From positions 25,642,001 to 25,706,000 of the forward strand of contig OX327700.1 in the NCBI GenBank assembly GCA_946807835.1: a DNA stretch of 64,000 nt, given 5' to 3'. The stretch comes from Ailanthus altissimus (taxonomy: Eukaryota > Streptophyta > Magnoliopsida > Sapindales > Simaroubaceae). Both the position numbers and the translations under genes were made by a program. The notes under the pieces were generated by a model. That model saw nothing but the letters and a program-made list of their open reading frames with translations, did not search any database and was not told where the DNA came from. This document shows, piece after piece, positions 1 to 11,804 of the stretch (position 1 is the first letter of the stretch; every line of letters begins with the position of its first letter).

Positions 1-186
1 TTGAAACAATATCATGTGAAGAATTCTCAGATAAAACTTTATGACACAAGAAAATATGGATGAATGATTCATAGACATCAGATTAGTGTGAACTTTGGCA
101 AGTATTTCAGACACCTGGCACATGTTCAATTCTGTACTAGGATTATCAGAAAAAGTGTCCTATAAACATTAACTTAAAAAATTTAC

Positions 187-1141
187 CAGTATCTACTATC
201 TCGGATGTGTTTGACCTCATTTCTCCTTCCTTTATTTGAGGAGTTGCTGGAATTACACGGAAAAATGAATCCATTCTCCTTCCGTCTTTGTTATTGATGG
301 GAACTGAAAGTGACCGAGATATCTGCTTCTGGGCTCCTTTTCTCTGCAAGAAGAACTGTAAACTTAGAAAATGCCAAAATCCTCGTGAGTATAAGATCCT
401 CATGCATACACTAGGCAAAGAGTTGGAATTAGAGAAGAAGGTAAAATACAAAAAGGAAATGTTCTGACAGCCTCGTCAATATAGATGATACAAATTCACA
501 GCTAGTGAACTACTCGGCTGCTAGTCATCAATGAAATAAGAACTCAAACAAACCAATTCAAAAAGGCACCCATCACTCTTAACCAGCATGCGTTGTCATA
601 AAGGCCATTCCACCAATTAACTGATTATACAAGGCATTCAAGACGACAATGTGTGAAAGCTTACATTTGAATTGGAGGAACTGCCTGCTGATTCTAGCTT
701 CAACTGTGCCATTGGAGTTACAGGCAGAGATGATGTTCTCTTTATCCTAGGAGTAAATATCTTTGTAAGTGATAATGACCTAGATATTGAGGGCTTATCT
801 CTTGGTGTTGTATGTGAAGTTTCTGAAGCTTGGTTGGCGGCCTTCTCAAAATCTGAGTTAGAGCTTCGGTACTTGAAACTTAGTTTTGGTATCAAACCTT
901 TAAAGGATGATTTGCCTCTGGATGACAAAGGACCAGGTGAACCACATGTTCTTGCAACAGCAGAATAAGTTGCCAAGTTGAAATTTACCCTCCGGGGAGT
1001 TGGAGTGGAACTAGGTGCCGGGGGCATCTTCACTATGACAGATTCTTGTGAAGAGTCTTCCAGTGTTCTTGAGGGTATTTCTAGGAAGAGATTTCTCCGC
1101 TTCCAATGTTGTAAATTGGAGGTTTCTTTGGTTATTCCCAT
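187..1141 (-). CDS. RINGv (RING-CH) family E3-ligase-like protein, N-terminal part
   Basis: Two coding exons are visible on the minus strand and the gene runs off the left edge. Exon 1 is 1141-665 (159 codons, phase 0, donor AAT|GTAAGC). Exon 2 is 343-187 (acceptor TTGCAG, donor ACTG|GTAAAT). The encoded region is serine/proline rich, with PTPRRVNFNL, SPGPLSSRGKSSFKGLIPKL and FTPRIKRTSSLPVTP in exon 1 and ISRSLSVPINNKDGRR followed by RVIPATP in exon 2. I recognise these blocks from the N-terminal half of plant RINGv/FYVE-PHD superfamily membrane E3 ligases. The RING-CH domain and membrane segments expected further on lie outside the window, so the activity is inferred. An acceptor (TTTTAG) sits 12 bases upstream of the ATG, showing a 5' leader intron. 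No lesion is seen in the visible part. Confidence 0.8.
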
Positions 1142-3017
1142 TGATTCTTCAACCTAAAAATGGAACTGTTAGAATATAGCATGAGAATACGCAAAAAGGG
1201 CAAAGTCAAAATTTTATAGTATTTTGCTCTATTAAACCTGCTAGTAGCTAGCTTTCTTCCAAGTGTTAAATCAAACCAGCTGGTAGCCCTGTTACCAAGG
1301 TTTAAATTTCATCCAACAATTTATAACTCTAAGCAGATTCTGGAAACATGAAACAGAACGTCTTGGAATATATAACTTATCAACTCCAGTGACAGATTTT
1401 TCCAGATTACACCCGCAGCTATGCTAGACTTTCTTAATAGAGCAAAAAATGCTTTAAACCCGTAAATCCCTACAGCTCGAATATATTTTCAAAACCTTTT
1501 CATGTTCTTACTTCCTACTTTAATCATACAATCCAACTTTTCATCTTAATCCAAAATACCTAATTGCTCAAAACCTGGAATGTAAAACCTCACATCAAAG
1601 AGTTCATAGTTTGTGAATCATTCATAATAGTATATCACCAATTTACTAAAGTGACAATACAAGGGCTGGTCATATTCTGTCCCCCAGTTGGTGATTAAGG
1701 TTGTACCGATACTTCATTTATTTCATTATTGCAATCCAAATCCTTTGAACTCTAACTCATTTCCTATTTCAAATTTGGTTCATTTGTACTTGCTAGTTTA
1801 CACCAGTGATCCATATTTCTGAATATTGGTTTCATTCGGTGATTATACACCATAAAGGATGCTGAGCAATCACCATGGCAAAATTATACTTTGTTTCAAC
1901 AAGGAGCCAATTACTCCCTTGAGCCTCATTTCAAATTTACCTACAGAATCATCTGAATCTCATGAACTAAAGCAGAATCATCTTAACAAAACAAAACAAA
2001 GGGAGAAAAAGAAAAAGGAACAAAGTATTGTTACAAATACAATTTTAGTCCAGAGGCAGCCCATATACGACTTAATAAAAAAAAGTTAGAAACTTTCCTA
2101 TGCAAGGATTTGTATAAACCATAGAGGAGATGGAAAAAGTGCAATATCGACTAGAACCAGGTAAAAGCAATAGAATACAAGACAGGAGATTCACATAGAA
2201 ACTTAAAGCATGTACGTTGTGAAGTGGACTCGCAGCTGTATTACTCTGGCTTGTACCCACATTATGATCATGCTTCTCCTCCTCAGTTTCCATGTTTTGG
2301 CTCATGAAAAGTGGGACTGTGAAAATAAAGAAAGCGAGAATCTTTCAAGGACAAAAGGCCTGTACCAACAGAACCCAAAAGAGAAACGAGAAGAAGGAGA
2401 GGCAGAGAGAGGGAAATAAATGGTGAGTTAATTGGTTAAGTGTGGATTGGGGTTTGATAGGAGTAAGGAGGAGAAGGGAGAAGGCTAGCGGGTGACATGG
2501 AAGTGTCCGGGAATTAATAAAAGTGATGAGGATGAATGAACAATGAATAATGATGATAATGATTCGTATTTATGGCTCTGGAGTCTGGAAAAGCAATGCT
2601 GCCCTACAGCCAGTGCCATTGTTATATGTCAACACTTAATACTGCCTCTTCAACCCCACATATTTCTACTCTCCCACGCACTGCGCGCGGACTCTTCACT
2701 CTTCACTCTCTTTACTACTTTAACTTTTCATAAAATTTTGTTGCTGTTGCTGTTGCATGCCTATTCCTTCTGCCTGCCTTCATCTTATTTCAAGTTCTCT
2801 CATCTCGCTCTTAGACATATTTGCGGCTTAAATAATATATAATATTTGCTTGCTTCCTTTAACACCGCCGAGTGCCAACTTCAAAATTAAAAATCTTTCT
2901 TTACCCAATTTGTTCCATAACCCTGTCTTTCTTCATCTATCCTTTATCTTGAAAATGAATCACTCTCTAAATATCAATATCTAACCGTTTTAACTCATTC
3001 ATGGATATAATTAAAAA
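1142..3017. other. Leader intron, promoter and spacer of the RINGv gene
   Basis: No coding region is supported here. An intron acceptor at 1154-1155 (minus strand) indicates a 5' untranslated exon upstream. The CT-rich stretch (minus strand) at about 2340-2420 looks like a plant 5' untranslated leader, so transcription probably starts near 2400-2550. I did not identify a clear TATA box or the exact donor. From about 2650 to 3017 there is only AT-rich spacer. Confidence 0.4.
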
Positions 3018-3819
3018 ATTGATAATTTAACAATTTTGATTAGATAAAAATTAAAATAAATATTAAAATGGAGAGTAACACAAAATTTAGAACGTGTGGA
3101 ATACATATAAAGAAGTGTAAAACGTATAGAACACGAAAAGAGGAGCAAAACGGGACTCGAAAATGTAAAGAAAGCTAAGAAAATGTGTATAAGGGGCACT
3201 AGGACTGAGCGCCGCAGCGCTGGGTCTTCACTACCGTGGCGATGGGCGCGACAATGGCTAGCGCCACGACGCCCAGGGATAAGCGCCGCAGTGCCAAAAG
3301 CATCAGGAAGTCAATTTTGATTCAAATTTTGAGTTTTAGAAAATATTGGACTTCTAAAACAAGTGGACTCTTATTCCAACAAAGAATAGGGTTAGTAGGC
3401 ACGAAATAACCTTTATATAAACACATATAAATCTTTTAGTTGAGATTAAGCATTAAGAGAGACTCTAAGAAAAGAGAAGAACTGGGTAGACACTAAGTGC
3501 TTGTGTGCGCTAAGGTGAAACCGTCGTTTAGGTGTTCATTGCTCGTAGTAAAGTAAGGATTTACTAAACATTAAGTCCTTTTGAGGGTTGTTCATTAAAT
3601 TTTTCTTGTAAAATCTTTAGGGAGTTAATAAGAGAGGCTAGGATCCACCGTGGAAGTAGGCAATTGGCCGAACCACGTAAGATTGTGTTGTGATATTTTA
3701 TATTTTTCTTGATTAACAGGTTATTCCGCTGCGCAATGAGGTTAGGGTTCTAGGTTGAATCCTGGGTTCTTCGCTTCAACCTAATCTCGAGAGAAATAAG
3801 GGTGTTCCCTCCCTCAACA
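3018..3819 (+). repeat. 5' LTR of the Copia relic
   Basis: The LTR begins around the TG at 3020 and ends in CTCAACA just before the primer-binding site. Its first 200 bases match 5291-5493. It contains a GC-rich segment at 3205-3300 with repeated GCGCCGC-like motifs that stands out in this AT-rich window. The left boundary is approximate because both copies have diverged. Confidence 0.7.
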
Positions 3820-3822
3820 AAC

Positions 3823-3835
3823 TGATATCAGAGCC
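3823..3835 (+). other. Primer-binding site of the Copia relic
   Basis: TGATATCAGAGCC differs by one base from the usual plant initiator-Met primer site TGGTATCAGAGC. It starts three bases after the LTR end, the expected position. Confidence 0.75.
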
Positions 3836-3869
3836 AGGTTCGATAATATACACCTCGGGTATTTAAACC

Positions 3870-4933
3870 ATGACTGCAATCAAGTAAGAAATAGAGAAAT
3901 TCAATAGGATAAATGACTTTAATCTTTGGAGGAAGAATGTTAGGGCTCTACTAGTGAAGGAATGGTTAAACTCAACCTTAGAGGAAGCCAGCTCCTCAAT
4001 TAGCGATGAGACGACAACCTCAAAGTCCGGGCAGAAAGATTGGGACACGATTCAGAAAAATGCTCACAGCACTATAATCCTAGCGTTGAGCGATGAAATA
4101 TTAAGGGAAGTTGGTGATGAGGAAACCGCTTTGGGATTATGGAATAGACTCAAGGCATTGTACATAAAGAAGTCTCTTGCAAATAGACTTCTTGTGAAAA
4201 AGAAACTGCATCAGCTAACAATGCACGAGGATCTTCATTGAGAGCTCGCATTGAAGAGTTCAATAAGATCATCATAAGTCTTGAGCAACTTGGCATCAAG
4301 ACTGAGGATAAAGACAAGGTCATTATCCAGTTAAGTTCGTTGCCGAATAGCTATAAGAGCTTTATGGATACGCTATTGTATGGTAAGGAGTCTTTAACGA
4401 TGAATGATGTCAAGGCATCATTGAACTCGAAAGAATTAACAAAGAGATCTGAGTCCGAAAGTGGAGCAACATTGCTTGCATAAGGAAGGAAGAGCAACCA
4501 ATCAATGAGGAGATCCAAGATGTGTTTCCTTTATAATAAGGAATGACACTTTGTGAAGGATTGTCCAAAATCAAAAGTCCAAGGAGGGTGGGCTATAATT
4601 AGTACTAAGGAAGATACCGAAGTTGTAAATACATTAGTAGCCTCAAGGGGAAAGTACGTTGGAAAATGGATACTAGATTCGGGGTGCAACGTCTATATAT
4701 GTCCCGACAGATTGATGTTTACCAACTACAAAGTTAAGAGAGGTAAAGCTCTAATGGGGAATGACATGACTTGTGAGATCATGGGAGTTTGTGATATAAG
4801 GTTGAGGATGCAAGGTGGAGAAACTAGGGACTTACATGGTGTAAGGCATGTTCCTAAACTGAGGAGGAACTTGATATCCCTAGGCAAACTTAATGAGGAA
4901 GGTATTCGATTAGAGCGAAAAAATAAAAATTGA
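3870..4933 (+). pseudogene. Copia gag and protease remnant
   Basis: The start ATGACTGCAATCAAG is followed at once by an in-frame stop. The gag-type sequence continues with DFNLWRKNVRALLVKEWL (about 3910-3970), then EETALGLWNRLKALY and LSSLPNSYKSFMDTLLYGKE, typical of Copia gag (UBN2 family). A further stop and frame change occur near 4240. A zinc knuckle at about 4520-4565 has lost its second Cys (CFLY in place of CxxC) and its Gly is a stop, leaving HFVKDCPKSK. The protease motif WILDSGCN is at about 4665-4690, followed by the usual MFTNYK and DLHGVRHVPKLRRNLISLG blocks. Several stops make it non-functional. Confidence 0.85.
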
Positions 4934-5290
4934 GAGTAGAGAAATGACCTATAAGGTTTGAGGGTGAGAAGCACAATGGGGGGCTCTATGTGCTTACTGG
5001 GATGGCCATAAGTGGTCCAACACGGGGTGTTGGGGTACTACAAAACACTAGGCGACATCCAAACCTTGCTCACCGAGGTGATGAGAGTCGGAAAGGAGTG
5101 CAATGCATTCATACTCTTGCAAGGTGCACAAATGCCTTTAAAGACCAAAGTCACTAGCCCGAAAAAAGTTAAATCTTGGTGGAGATTTAACTAGACTCAA
5201 CTCTAGATGATAGAGTATGGTATGGATCGGATCTCGAAGCCTTCTTATTTGAAATATTTTGAATCAATGAAGAGTTTGTTAGAAAATTAG

Positions 5291-5493
5291 TGATTCAACA
5301 ATCTTGGTTGGACAAGAATTGAGATGAATACCAAAGTGGAGAGTCACAAGAAGTCTAGAACGTGTGGGACACGTATGGAGAAATCTAGGATGTGTGAAAC
5401 ACGAAGAATAAAGTAAAATGGGATTTAAAGACTCGAAGGAAGCGAAGAAAATAAGCATAGGGGCACCAGGGCTGAGCGCCGCGGTGCCCAACA
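5291..5493 (+). repeat. 3' LTR fragment of the Copia relic
   Basis: The segment from TGATTCAACAATC to GCGGTGCCCAAC matches 3020-3225 of the 5' LTR with scattered differences. The remaining roughly 600 bases of the LTR are absent. A weak polypurine-like stretch (GGTGGAGA) at about 5178-5186 precedes it. Confidence 0.7.
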
Positions 5494-5989
5494 TAAAAGC
5501 ATATTTATTACATTGCCCTTCATCATAAAAATTGAAGAAAAATACAAATCTAGGCATAGTCCTCGATTTTTTTATTTTACTATTTAATTAAAAAAATTCA
5601 AATAAAAGAAATCATCGTCCATCAACACTGCCTGTCACCGTACTAGGATACTATTTACCACCAATCAGACCACCGTTGAAGTCAAAAAAGGCTGGCCATT
5701 CAAACTATGTGGTTGCCACCTTAAATAGCCGGTGGAAACCATCCAAATCATTGCCAAACCTCTGGACTTCGCTGCCTTAATCCCGCTGTTCCAGCCATCC
5801 TCATCGTCCAACAAATACACCATAACACTCCTCGTACACTACCTATCAAACTCCAACCACCCTTGCACCTTTCAAGCCTTTGGTGACCGAAATCAAACAA
5901 CCCAAATTGACAACCCTTTTTTTTAATTTTTCCAATCAACTATCGACTTCTAGCCACATCCAATGACACCACATCACTTACCGACCTCT
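5494..5989. other. Spacer, nothing recognised
   Basis: Short open frames on both strands look accidental. There is no homology I recognise and no splice-consistent gene structure. Confidence 0.4.
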
Positions 5990-5994
5990 AATAT

Positions 5995-8173
5995 TGTTGG
6001 AGCTGGTGCTCACGTGCCATTCCAATATTGTATGAATATTAATTGTTAATATTTATACAATAAACATTTCGAATAAAGATTGTTAATATCATATTAATAT
6101 GGTATAATGCTTGTAACATTACAGACATTGTTTGATCTGAAAGAGTTCAGATCTGGTCTAAAGGAGTTTAGATCAGAACTAATAGTTAGCAAAGCTGAGA
6201 GTTATAAATGCTAAAAGTTAGCATTGTTAAGAGTTAGCAGGTTATAAGAGTCAGCGAGGTCTAAAGAGTTAGAACCTTGTCTATAATGGAACAAAGACCT
6301 GAGAGTATACTTGTAATGATATAGTTGCAAAGAGTTGCAATAGGAGTTAAGAAATATCATTATGTAAGTATGTCTCAAAGATAATGTTCCTGATCTATAA
6401 TCACCAATGCGGGTCTATCGGTGATTTACTTTATATAGATTAGTGTATGTCTATATCTGACTGGTTCAGATGGTTGTTCTTAGCTGACCATGAGCTTAGA
6501 GCTTGTATAGGCATGCGGGTATCCAGTCAGGACTGGATACTGAACAGACTTATGAGGACCCCAATAGATATCCTATGACACCGTCAAAGGAAGGTCCTCT
6601 CGAGTTGAGTAGTATTCGTGGTCCTTTGACCTGAGCGCCACGGTGGTCTTATGAGTGATCCATCATGCTTTGGTTCCACATATGTCAGAGACCTTTCATG
6701 GTCTGACCGCTATGTGTCGCTGGGTATGGTCCGATGCTCATGGAGTCCGGTGTGCGTAGATACGGGATCCGTCAGCTTACGTAGGTAAGTTGTATATCCG
6801 ATGCTCCGAGATTGTATTTCATAAAGTCTTGTGGCCACAAGCATAAACCCGGGAAAAGAGTTTCCCATAGGGTTAAACAATATAGCAAAAGTGTTTGCGT
6901 ATATTGTTTATCGAGATACGAATCTGGAGATAAGTTTATGGATGAGCAAATGGGGATTTGACGGTGCTGATCTATATCCCCGCATATCTAGGATATAAAT
7001 GATGGAAGGATTATACGTATACGTTATGACCTCAACTTGTATAGTCTGACACGCTGATTTGTAATATTCGTAACGTGTGCGTGGGGCATCGATTACGGAT
7101 TAATGGAACAGTTCCATTTGACAAATCGGGTGTAGACCTAGAGAGTCCCAATATGAAATGTACTCTTTGAGCACTTGGGCAGTGTACCGTATTGAATTAT
7201 TCAATACAGTATAATTCAGCAATTACTATGGTTACGTTAACTAAAGTATATGGTTACATGGTGGGACCCACTTTAGGTTAACTTGGTAACCGAGTAAGGA
7301 TATAATAGTAATTTCACTTTATGATTATTTAATTGTTAAATAATAAGAATAAATATTTATTTATTTAATTGTTAAATAAATAATTTAATTTAACTATGAT
7401 TAAAGGTTAATCATATGGTTAATTAAGTTAACCTTACTTAAAGGTTAAGTAAAGGTTAACATAACCATAGTTAAGTTAGTTAACTATGGTTAAATTAATT
7501 AAATATTTATTAACTTAAAGGTTAAGTTAAAATAATCTAACTATGGTTAAATGTTAACTAAGGTTAGGTTAAGCCAAATGAAATTCAAATTAGTTTGGAA
7601 TTAATGCATTTGTATATAAAGTGAAATGAAATTCAAAATTCATAATTGAAAAATGTTTTAGATTTTAGGTTTTGCATCTTGGGAGCCAATTCAATTTGAG
7701 AAATTGAAATTGTTTATTTTGTGTTTTAAGTGTTAGAACAACAAAACAAATTGAATTAATGGTTACTAAATGTAATAACTAAAAACAAGATTTGTTTTAT
7801 TTATTCAAGAGTTGAATAAAAGGAAAAACAAATTTAATTAAGTTAAATAGTTTAACTTTGTAAAATGTTTAAGAGTTAAACATAAATGCTGGATTAAGAT
7901 GCTGCCATTCTAGACAATCAAACCCACCCTTGTTGATTGCTAGAATTGATCAAAGATTCATTTCATGGTGGACTTCAAAGAAAATTAATCTAAAGGCTTC
8001 ATTGGTGATTTTCTCAATCTCGAATTTCAGTTAAATCAAATGTTATTTTCTGTGTTCATTGTATTTAATCTTCCGCTGTGCACATGTATGTATGAGATAT
8101 GTATATTGTTTGTATGATGAACACAACCCACATGAGAGAACCCTAAGTTAAATTCGTACCCCATAACCCAACA
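5995..8173 (+). mobile_element. Solo LTR A (2179 bp) with AATAT target duplication
   Basis: The element starts TGTTGGAGCTGG and ends ACCCAACA, giving inverted ends TGTTGG/CCAACA. It is flanked by a perfect 5-bp duplication AATAT (5990-5994 and 8174-8178). No retroviral coding region, primer site or second LTR is present, so it is read as a solo LTR left by recombination between two LTRs. It is homologous over most of its length to the inverted element at 28527-30615, including a shared segment around GTAACATTACAGACATTGT. A non-autonomous element without LTR structure is the alternative. The lineage (Gypsy or Copia) cannot be told from the LTR alone. Confidence 0.85.
7380..7575. repeat. GTTAA-rich expansion inside solo LTR A
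   Basis: About 200 bases are built from variants of TTAACTATGGTTAA, AAGGTTAAGT and AATTAATTAA in both orientations. The related LTR at 28527-30615 lacks this block at the corresponding place (near 29160-29220), so it looks like a local expansion after the two copies separated. Confidence 0.6.
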
Positions 8174-8178
8174 AATAT

Positions 8179-10184
8179 ATCATATTCGATTCTCACCGAT
8201 AAGTTTTTGATCACCAATTATCGCCAACCAAATTCTTGAAAAACTACAAATTTATCACTGAATCAATTTTTTAATTTGATTTCGGTTTTCAATCAATCGA
8301 ATTGCAATGACATTTTTTTCCTGCTTTTTAATTATATAAAATCGATCAATTTTTTTTATTTAAAAAATCAACCGATTAATCCGGTTCAATTTTTTGATTT
8401 ACAGCTTTTTGCCCACCCTTAAAAAAATATGTTAAATTGTGAATTATATTATATAAAAGGAGTATTAAGAGATATATACATACAAATCCAAAGCCTTTAA
8501 GGTTTTTATTATGTGGAGGGTGGTGGCGTATTTGTTTGATGTTAAATGGCTGATGATTGGGAGCAAGAACATCATTTACGTGGCACATATAAAATTTGTT
8601 CATATATACATTAGTCATTAATTATACATAACATACGGTTTAAAATTAAATTAGAGGTGGATAATTTTTTTATTTCCAACCCAATTCGATTTATCTTAAA
8701 ATTTTTAGTTGGTAGAAACAAAAATAGTATTGGAATCCATTCAAGATAATAAATTTTGTCTTGAATGAGTTGGATCATATTTAAGAAATTTTGAACGATT
8801 TATTTTGATAAACAACTCAATATGACGTCGTTTGAGCGACTCGAGTCAATTCATTTCAAATCAAATTACATTATTTTGATTTTTTTAAAAGATTTCAAAA
8901 ATTCCAAACTTAATTCATTATGTTTCGACCCAAAAAGTAAATTCAAAAATTTTTAAACCCAACCAAACCTGAAGTTATCAATCACCCTTAAATAGCTCAA
9001 TAATAAAAAATTTACAATATATTTTCTCCACCAACTTAAAATTTCATTCCGCCCTAAAATTAAACATAACATACCGTCGCAGCAAGGAATTTCAATTTGT
9101 CGTGGGAACTGCATCTCATCTCATATCATCTCACAATATTAATAAATATTAAAATTTGAGAAGAGCCAGCTGGTGATGGATCGGTGCGTTTATGGATAAT
9201 GATAGATCATGATAATTAAACCCGACAAAATCTAATCAAGAGATTAATCAAATCCCACTGCCTTGGATGTTGAATTTCATCATACAACACTTGAGTTAAA
9301 GTAACTTTGACATAAAATCATTATAAATCCTGAAAAGGGTACGTAGTGATACTGGCAGTAGAAAGAATAGAAGGCTTTTTACTTTATGGCATGCTTTTGA
9401 AAAAGATGAATAGAAGTTGGAGTTTGAAGTGGGGGGGAGGCTTTTGGTTGGTAAAAAGTCTTGGTTCATAACCAACAACATGTCTCACTCTCACTCTCAG
9501 TTATTTTTTGGTCTATGTTCATTCACCGGCCCTCTTCTGTTGAATGTTGATCAACAATTAACAATCTTATCACTATGCTATTAGTGGGTCAAATGTCCTT
9601 ATTCCTTTGGTAATTTGGTCACATTCAATCTAGTTGAAATCACTATTGGCTTGGCGGTTAAAGAAGTCACACCATAGTTAATATATATGATATGAATTAA
9701 TAAAGGTGAATAAGCTCGATTTTGAGTTGATTGTAGGAAGATGGAGACCCATTAATAAAATCTAATTAGTAAGAAAACCTAATTAATCAAATGCTATAAT
9801 TTCAATTTGAACGGGCCAATTTGATTTAATTTTGTGCAACTTTGTCAATTCTTATGAGTGGGTTTCCCAACAGATGCTTGATTATAAAACGTTGGTACTA
9901 AAAGAATTGTTTGAAAATTTCAAACTTAGATGGGGGAAAAATAAATTGTTTTAAGAGAGGGATTATGTTAATGGCAAAGCTAATTAGAGAACTGTAGCTT
10001 GTTAATGGTGAGATTAGCTTACTCATGAAAAATCAAAGCATTTCGTATAAATATGTGGTCATATATTAATTAACTAAATTTCATTGAAATTCTAGGATAT
10101 AAATAAGTGTTAAAGGTTGTCCTAATTTTTTTTTATCTAAATTTGTTCGTGTGTGATGAGTGATGAGTCCACATTAGTAATAAG
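8179..10184. other. AT-rich spacer
   Basis: No gene was found. A possible hAT-type MITE lies inside (8651-8990). An isolated CCACCCTTA at 8412-8420 resembles a hAT terminus without a recognisable partner. The rest is AT-rich sequence with only short accidental open frames. Confidence 0.4.
8651..8990. mobile_element. Possible hAT-like MITE
   Basis: The left end TTAGAGGTGGATAA and the right end TTATCAATCACCCTTAA are approximately inverted copies of each other. The interior contains gapped CCCAA/TTGGG-type sequence seen in plant hAT MITEs. No clear 8-bp duplication flanks it, so the call is tentative. Confidence 0.4.
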
Positions 10185-10685
10185 TGTTACGTCCCTAGAA
10201 ATTGAGTGGATCTTGAATATATAAAGGTGAATATACAGCATTACCTAACAAGTTAATTTTTTAGGTCAATTGCAAGTCTCCGACCCGTGACAAGTGGTAT
10301 CAGAGCAGATCTAAATTCTCATTCATATGTGAGCCTCTAAAAATCGCCCCAATAGAGATTGTTACATGAGATGTGGGTCCCCTATCCTCCAGGGGATGGG
10401 CAATACGGGCTAAGTGGGCCCTAAAAATTCTGTGTCTTGAGCTCCAATGGAGATTGTCACGTGGGTAGTGAGTCCCCTAGTCCCGGAGGGATGGGCAATA
10501 CGGATCAGGTTGGTCCTTGAGTTTGGGCCGTACCGTGACGAGGGCGTCACGTGATTGGGTGGGTGAGAATGTCACGTCCCACATCGAATAGAAATTGGCT
10601 AAATCTTGGATATATAAGAGTGGGTATGTAATATTACCTAACAGGTTAATCTTTTGGGTCAATTGCAAACCCCAAACCCGTGACA
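10185..10685 (+). mobile_element. TRIM element 1 (501 bp)
   Basis: A terminal-repeat retrotransposon in miniature. LTR1 is 10185-10292 (108 bp, TGTTACGTCCC to CCCGTGACA). LTR2 is 10570-10685 (116 bp, TGTCACGTCCC to CCCGTGACA). The primer-binding site TGGTATCAGAGC starts at 10295, two bases after LTR1. A purine-rich tract, GGGTGGGTGAGAA, directly precedes LTR2. The 277-bp interior has no coding capacity and contains two related copies of a segment ending GGATGGGCAATACGG. No matching 5-bp target duplication is visible (ATAAG on the left, CAAAA on the right). Confidence 0.88.
10295..10306 (+). other. Primer-binding site of TRIM 1
   Basis: TGGTATCAGAGC is a perfect match to the usual plant initiator-Met tRNA primer site and lies two bases downstream of LTR1. 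Confidence 0.85.
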
Positions 10686-11804
10686 CAAAACTTGAATAAA
10701 TGATGAATCGATATATGTAATCTGCCCAAAGTGGAATTGGTTAAAAAGAAGAGAAAGCAAAAAAAGAAAAAGAATCAGTAAGGCAGAAAAAAAAAATTAT
10801 GAAAAAAAAAACACACACACAAAATATTTTTGAATTTTAGACTATACAGTTTCTTGATTGTTTGGAAGGTGTTTAGCCTGTAAATGCACAATTAGGCATT
10901 TATGTGTTGATTGATGGTAATGTTAGGGATTGAGATATTTATGGAAAAACATGGAACTAAACACAGGTAATTTAATTGACCAAGTAATAGTTGGATTTAA
11001 GAGATGTTAGTCTCTGACTTCAAATAATAAGAAATGTTCTATTTCAATATGGGTCCTAAAAGATTACGGATTCATTCTGTATTATCTTTATGGTGCAAAA
11101 GTTACAGCTAACAAAAGAGGGTATCGAGTTTCTTTGACAAAGTACTCATTTTAACTTAAATCTTACTTCACAGGTGTATTTGCCAATTATTATTCTCATA
11201 GGCCTGCAATTGGGTTACGATGATATGAAATATGAATGAGTTTTGTGCCCAAAAAAATAATAATAATAAGAAGTGGGAAGGATGGAAGTTCAAGAACCCA
11301 CAAATAATCTAATGACATTTGTGCAAAAATACATATGATATTGTATATCCATTTTTAGTTGTCAAGTGTCAAGACTCCATTGAAGTGCATTTCAAGTCCA
11401 AATCCAAGTCCAACATAACCTCTCACAAAAAGTTAGCTAAGCTCTTGCGGAAACAAGCTAGTGTTCCTTTTCAGTAATGGCTGACCGACCTTGTCAGCGG
11501 GTGAGAGGTAGATTCAGCCGAGGGTCCAACTTCAATTGGTATTTTGTCAGGGCTCATTCAGAAATGAAGTGATGATAATTCTTCCAAATTTTATTTGATT
11601 AGACCAAAAAAAGAAAAAGTGACGATAATTCCTTTAAACATTCAACATTTCACTGTGTTCTTGAATCAACACAACAATTAGGAAGAAGGAATGAAAGTCA
11701 AGCTACAACTGACAATTTTCATCAGGGACAAAGTGAATCCTTACAAATATTCTGAATGGGTTTGACTACGTAGAAAAGTTATGGAATCTTAAGTAATGAT
11801 CTAT
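10686..11804. other. Spacer downstream of the methyltransferase pseudogene
   Basis: No gene was found. The part next to 11805 is expected to include the old 3' untranslated region of the pseudogene. Confidence 0.4.

Larger units (their letters stand above)
3018..5493 (+). mobile_element. Truncated Copia-type LTR retrotransposon relic
   Basis: A degenerate Copia element on the plus strand: a 5' LTR (about 3018-3819), a tRNA-iMet-like primer site (TGATATCAGAGCC at 3823), gag, a zinc-knuckle remnant, a protease remnant, then a 3' LTR fragment (about 5291-5493). Integrase, reverse transcriptase and RNase H are missing. The two LTR pieces match over about 200 bases, including the block ending in CTGAGCGCCGC, but have diverged by many substitutions, so the element is old. 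The 3' LTR stops abruptly after GCGGTGCCCAAC, so no target duplication can be tested. Confidence 0.85.

Noticed and set aside
8408..8420. CCACCCTTA hAT-like terminus
   Set aside because: No matching left end or target duplication could be found; kept only as a note in the spacer.
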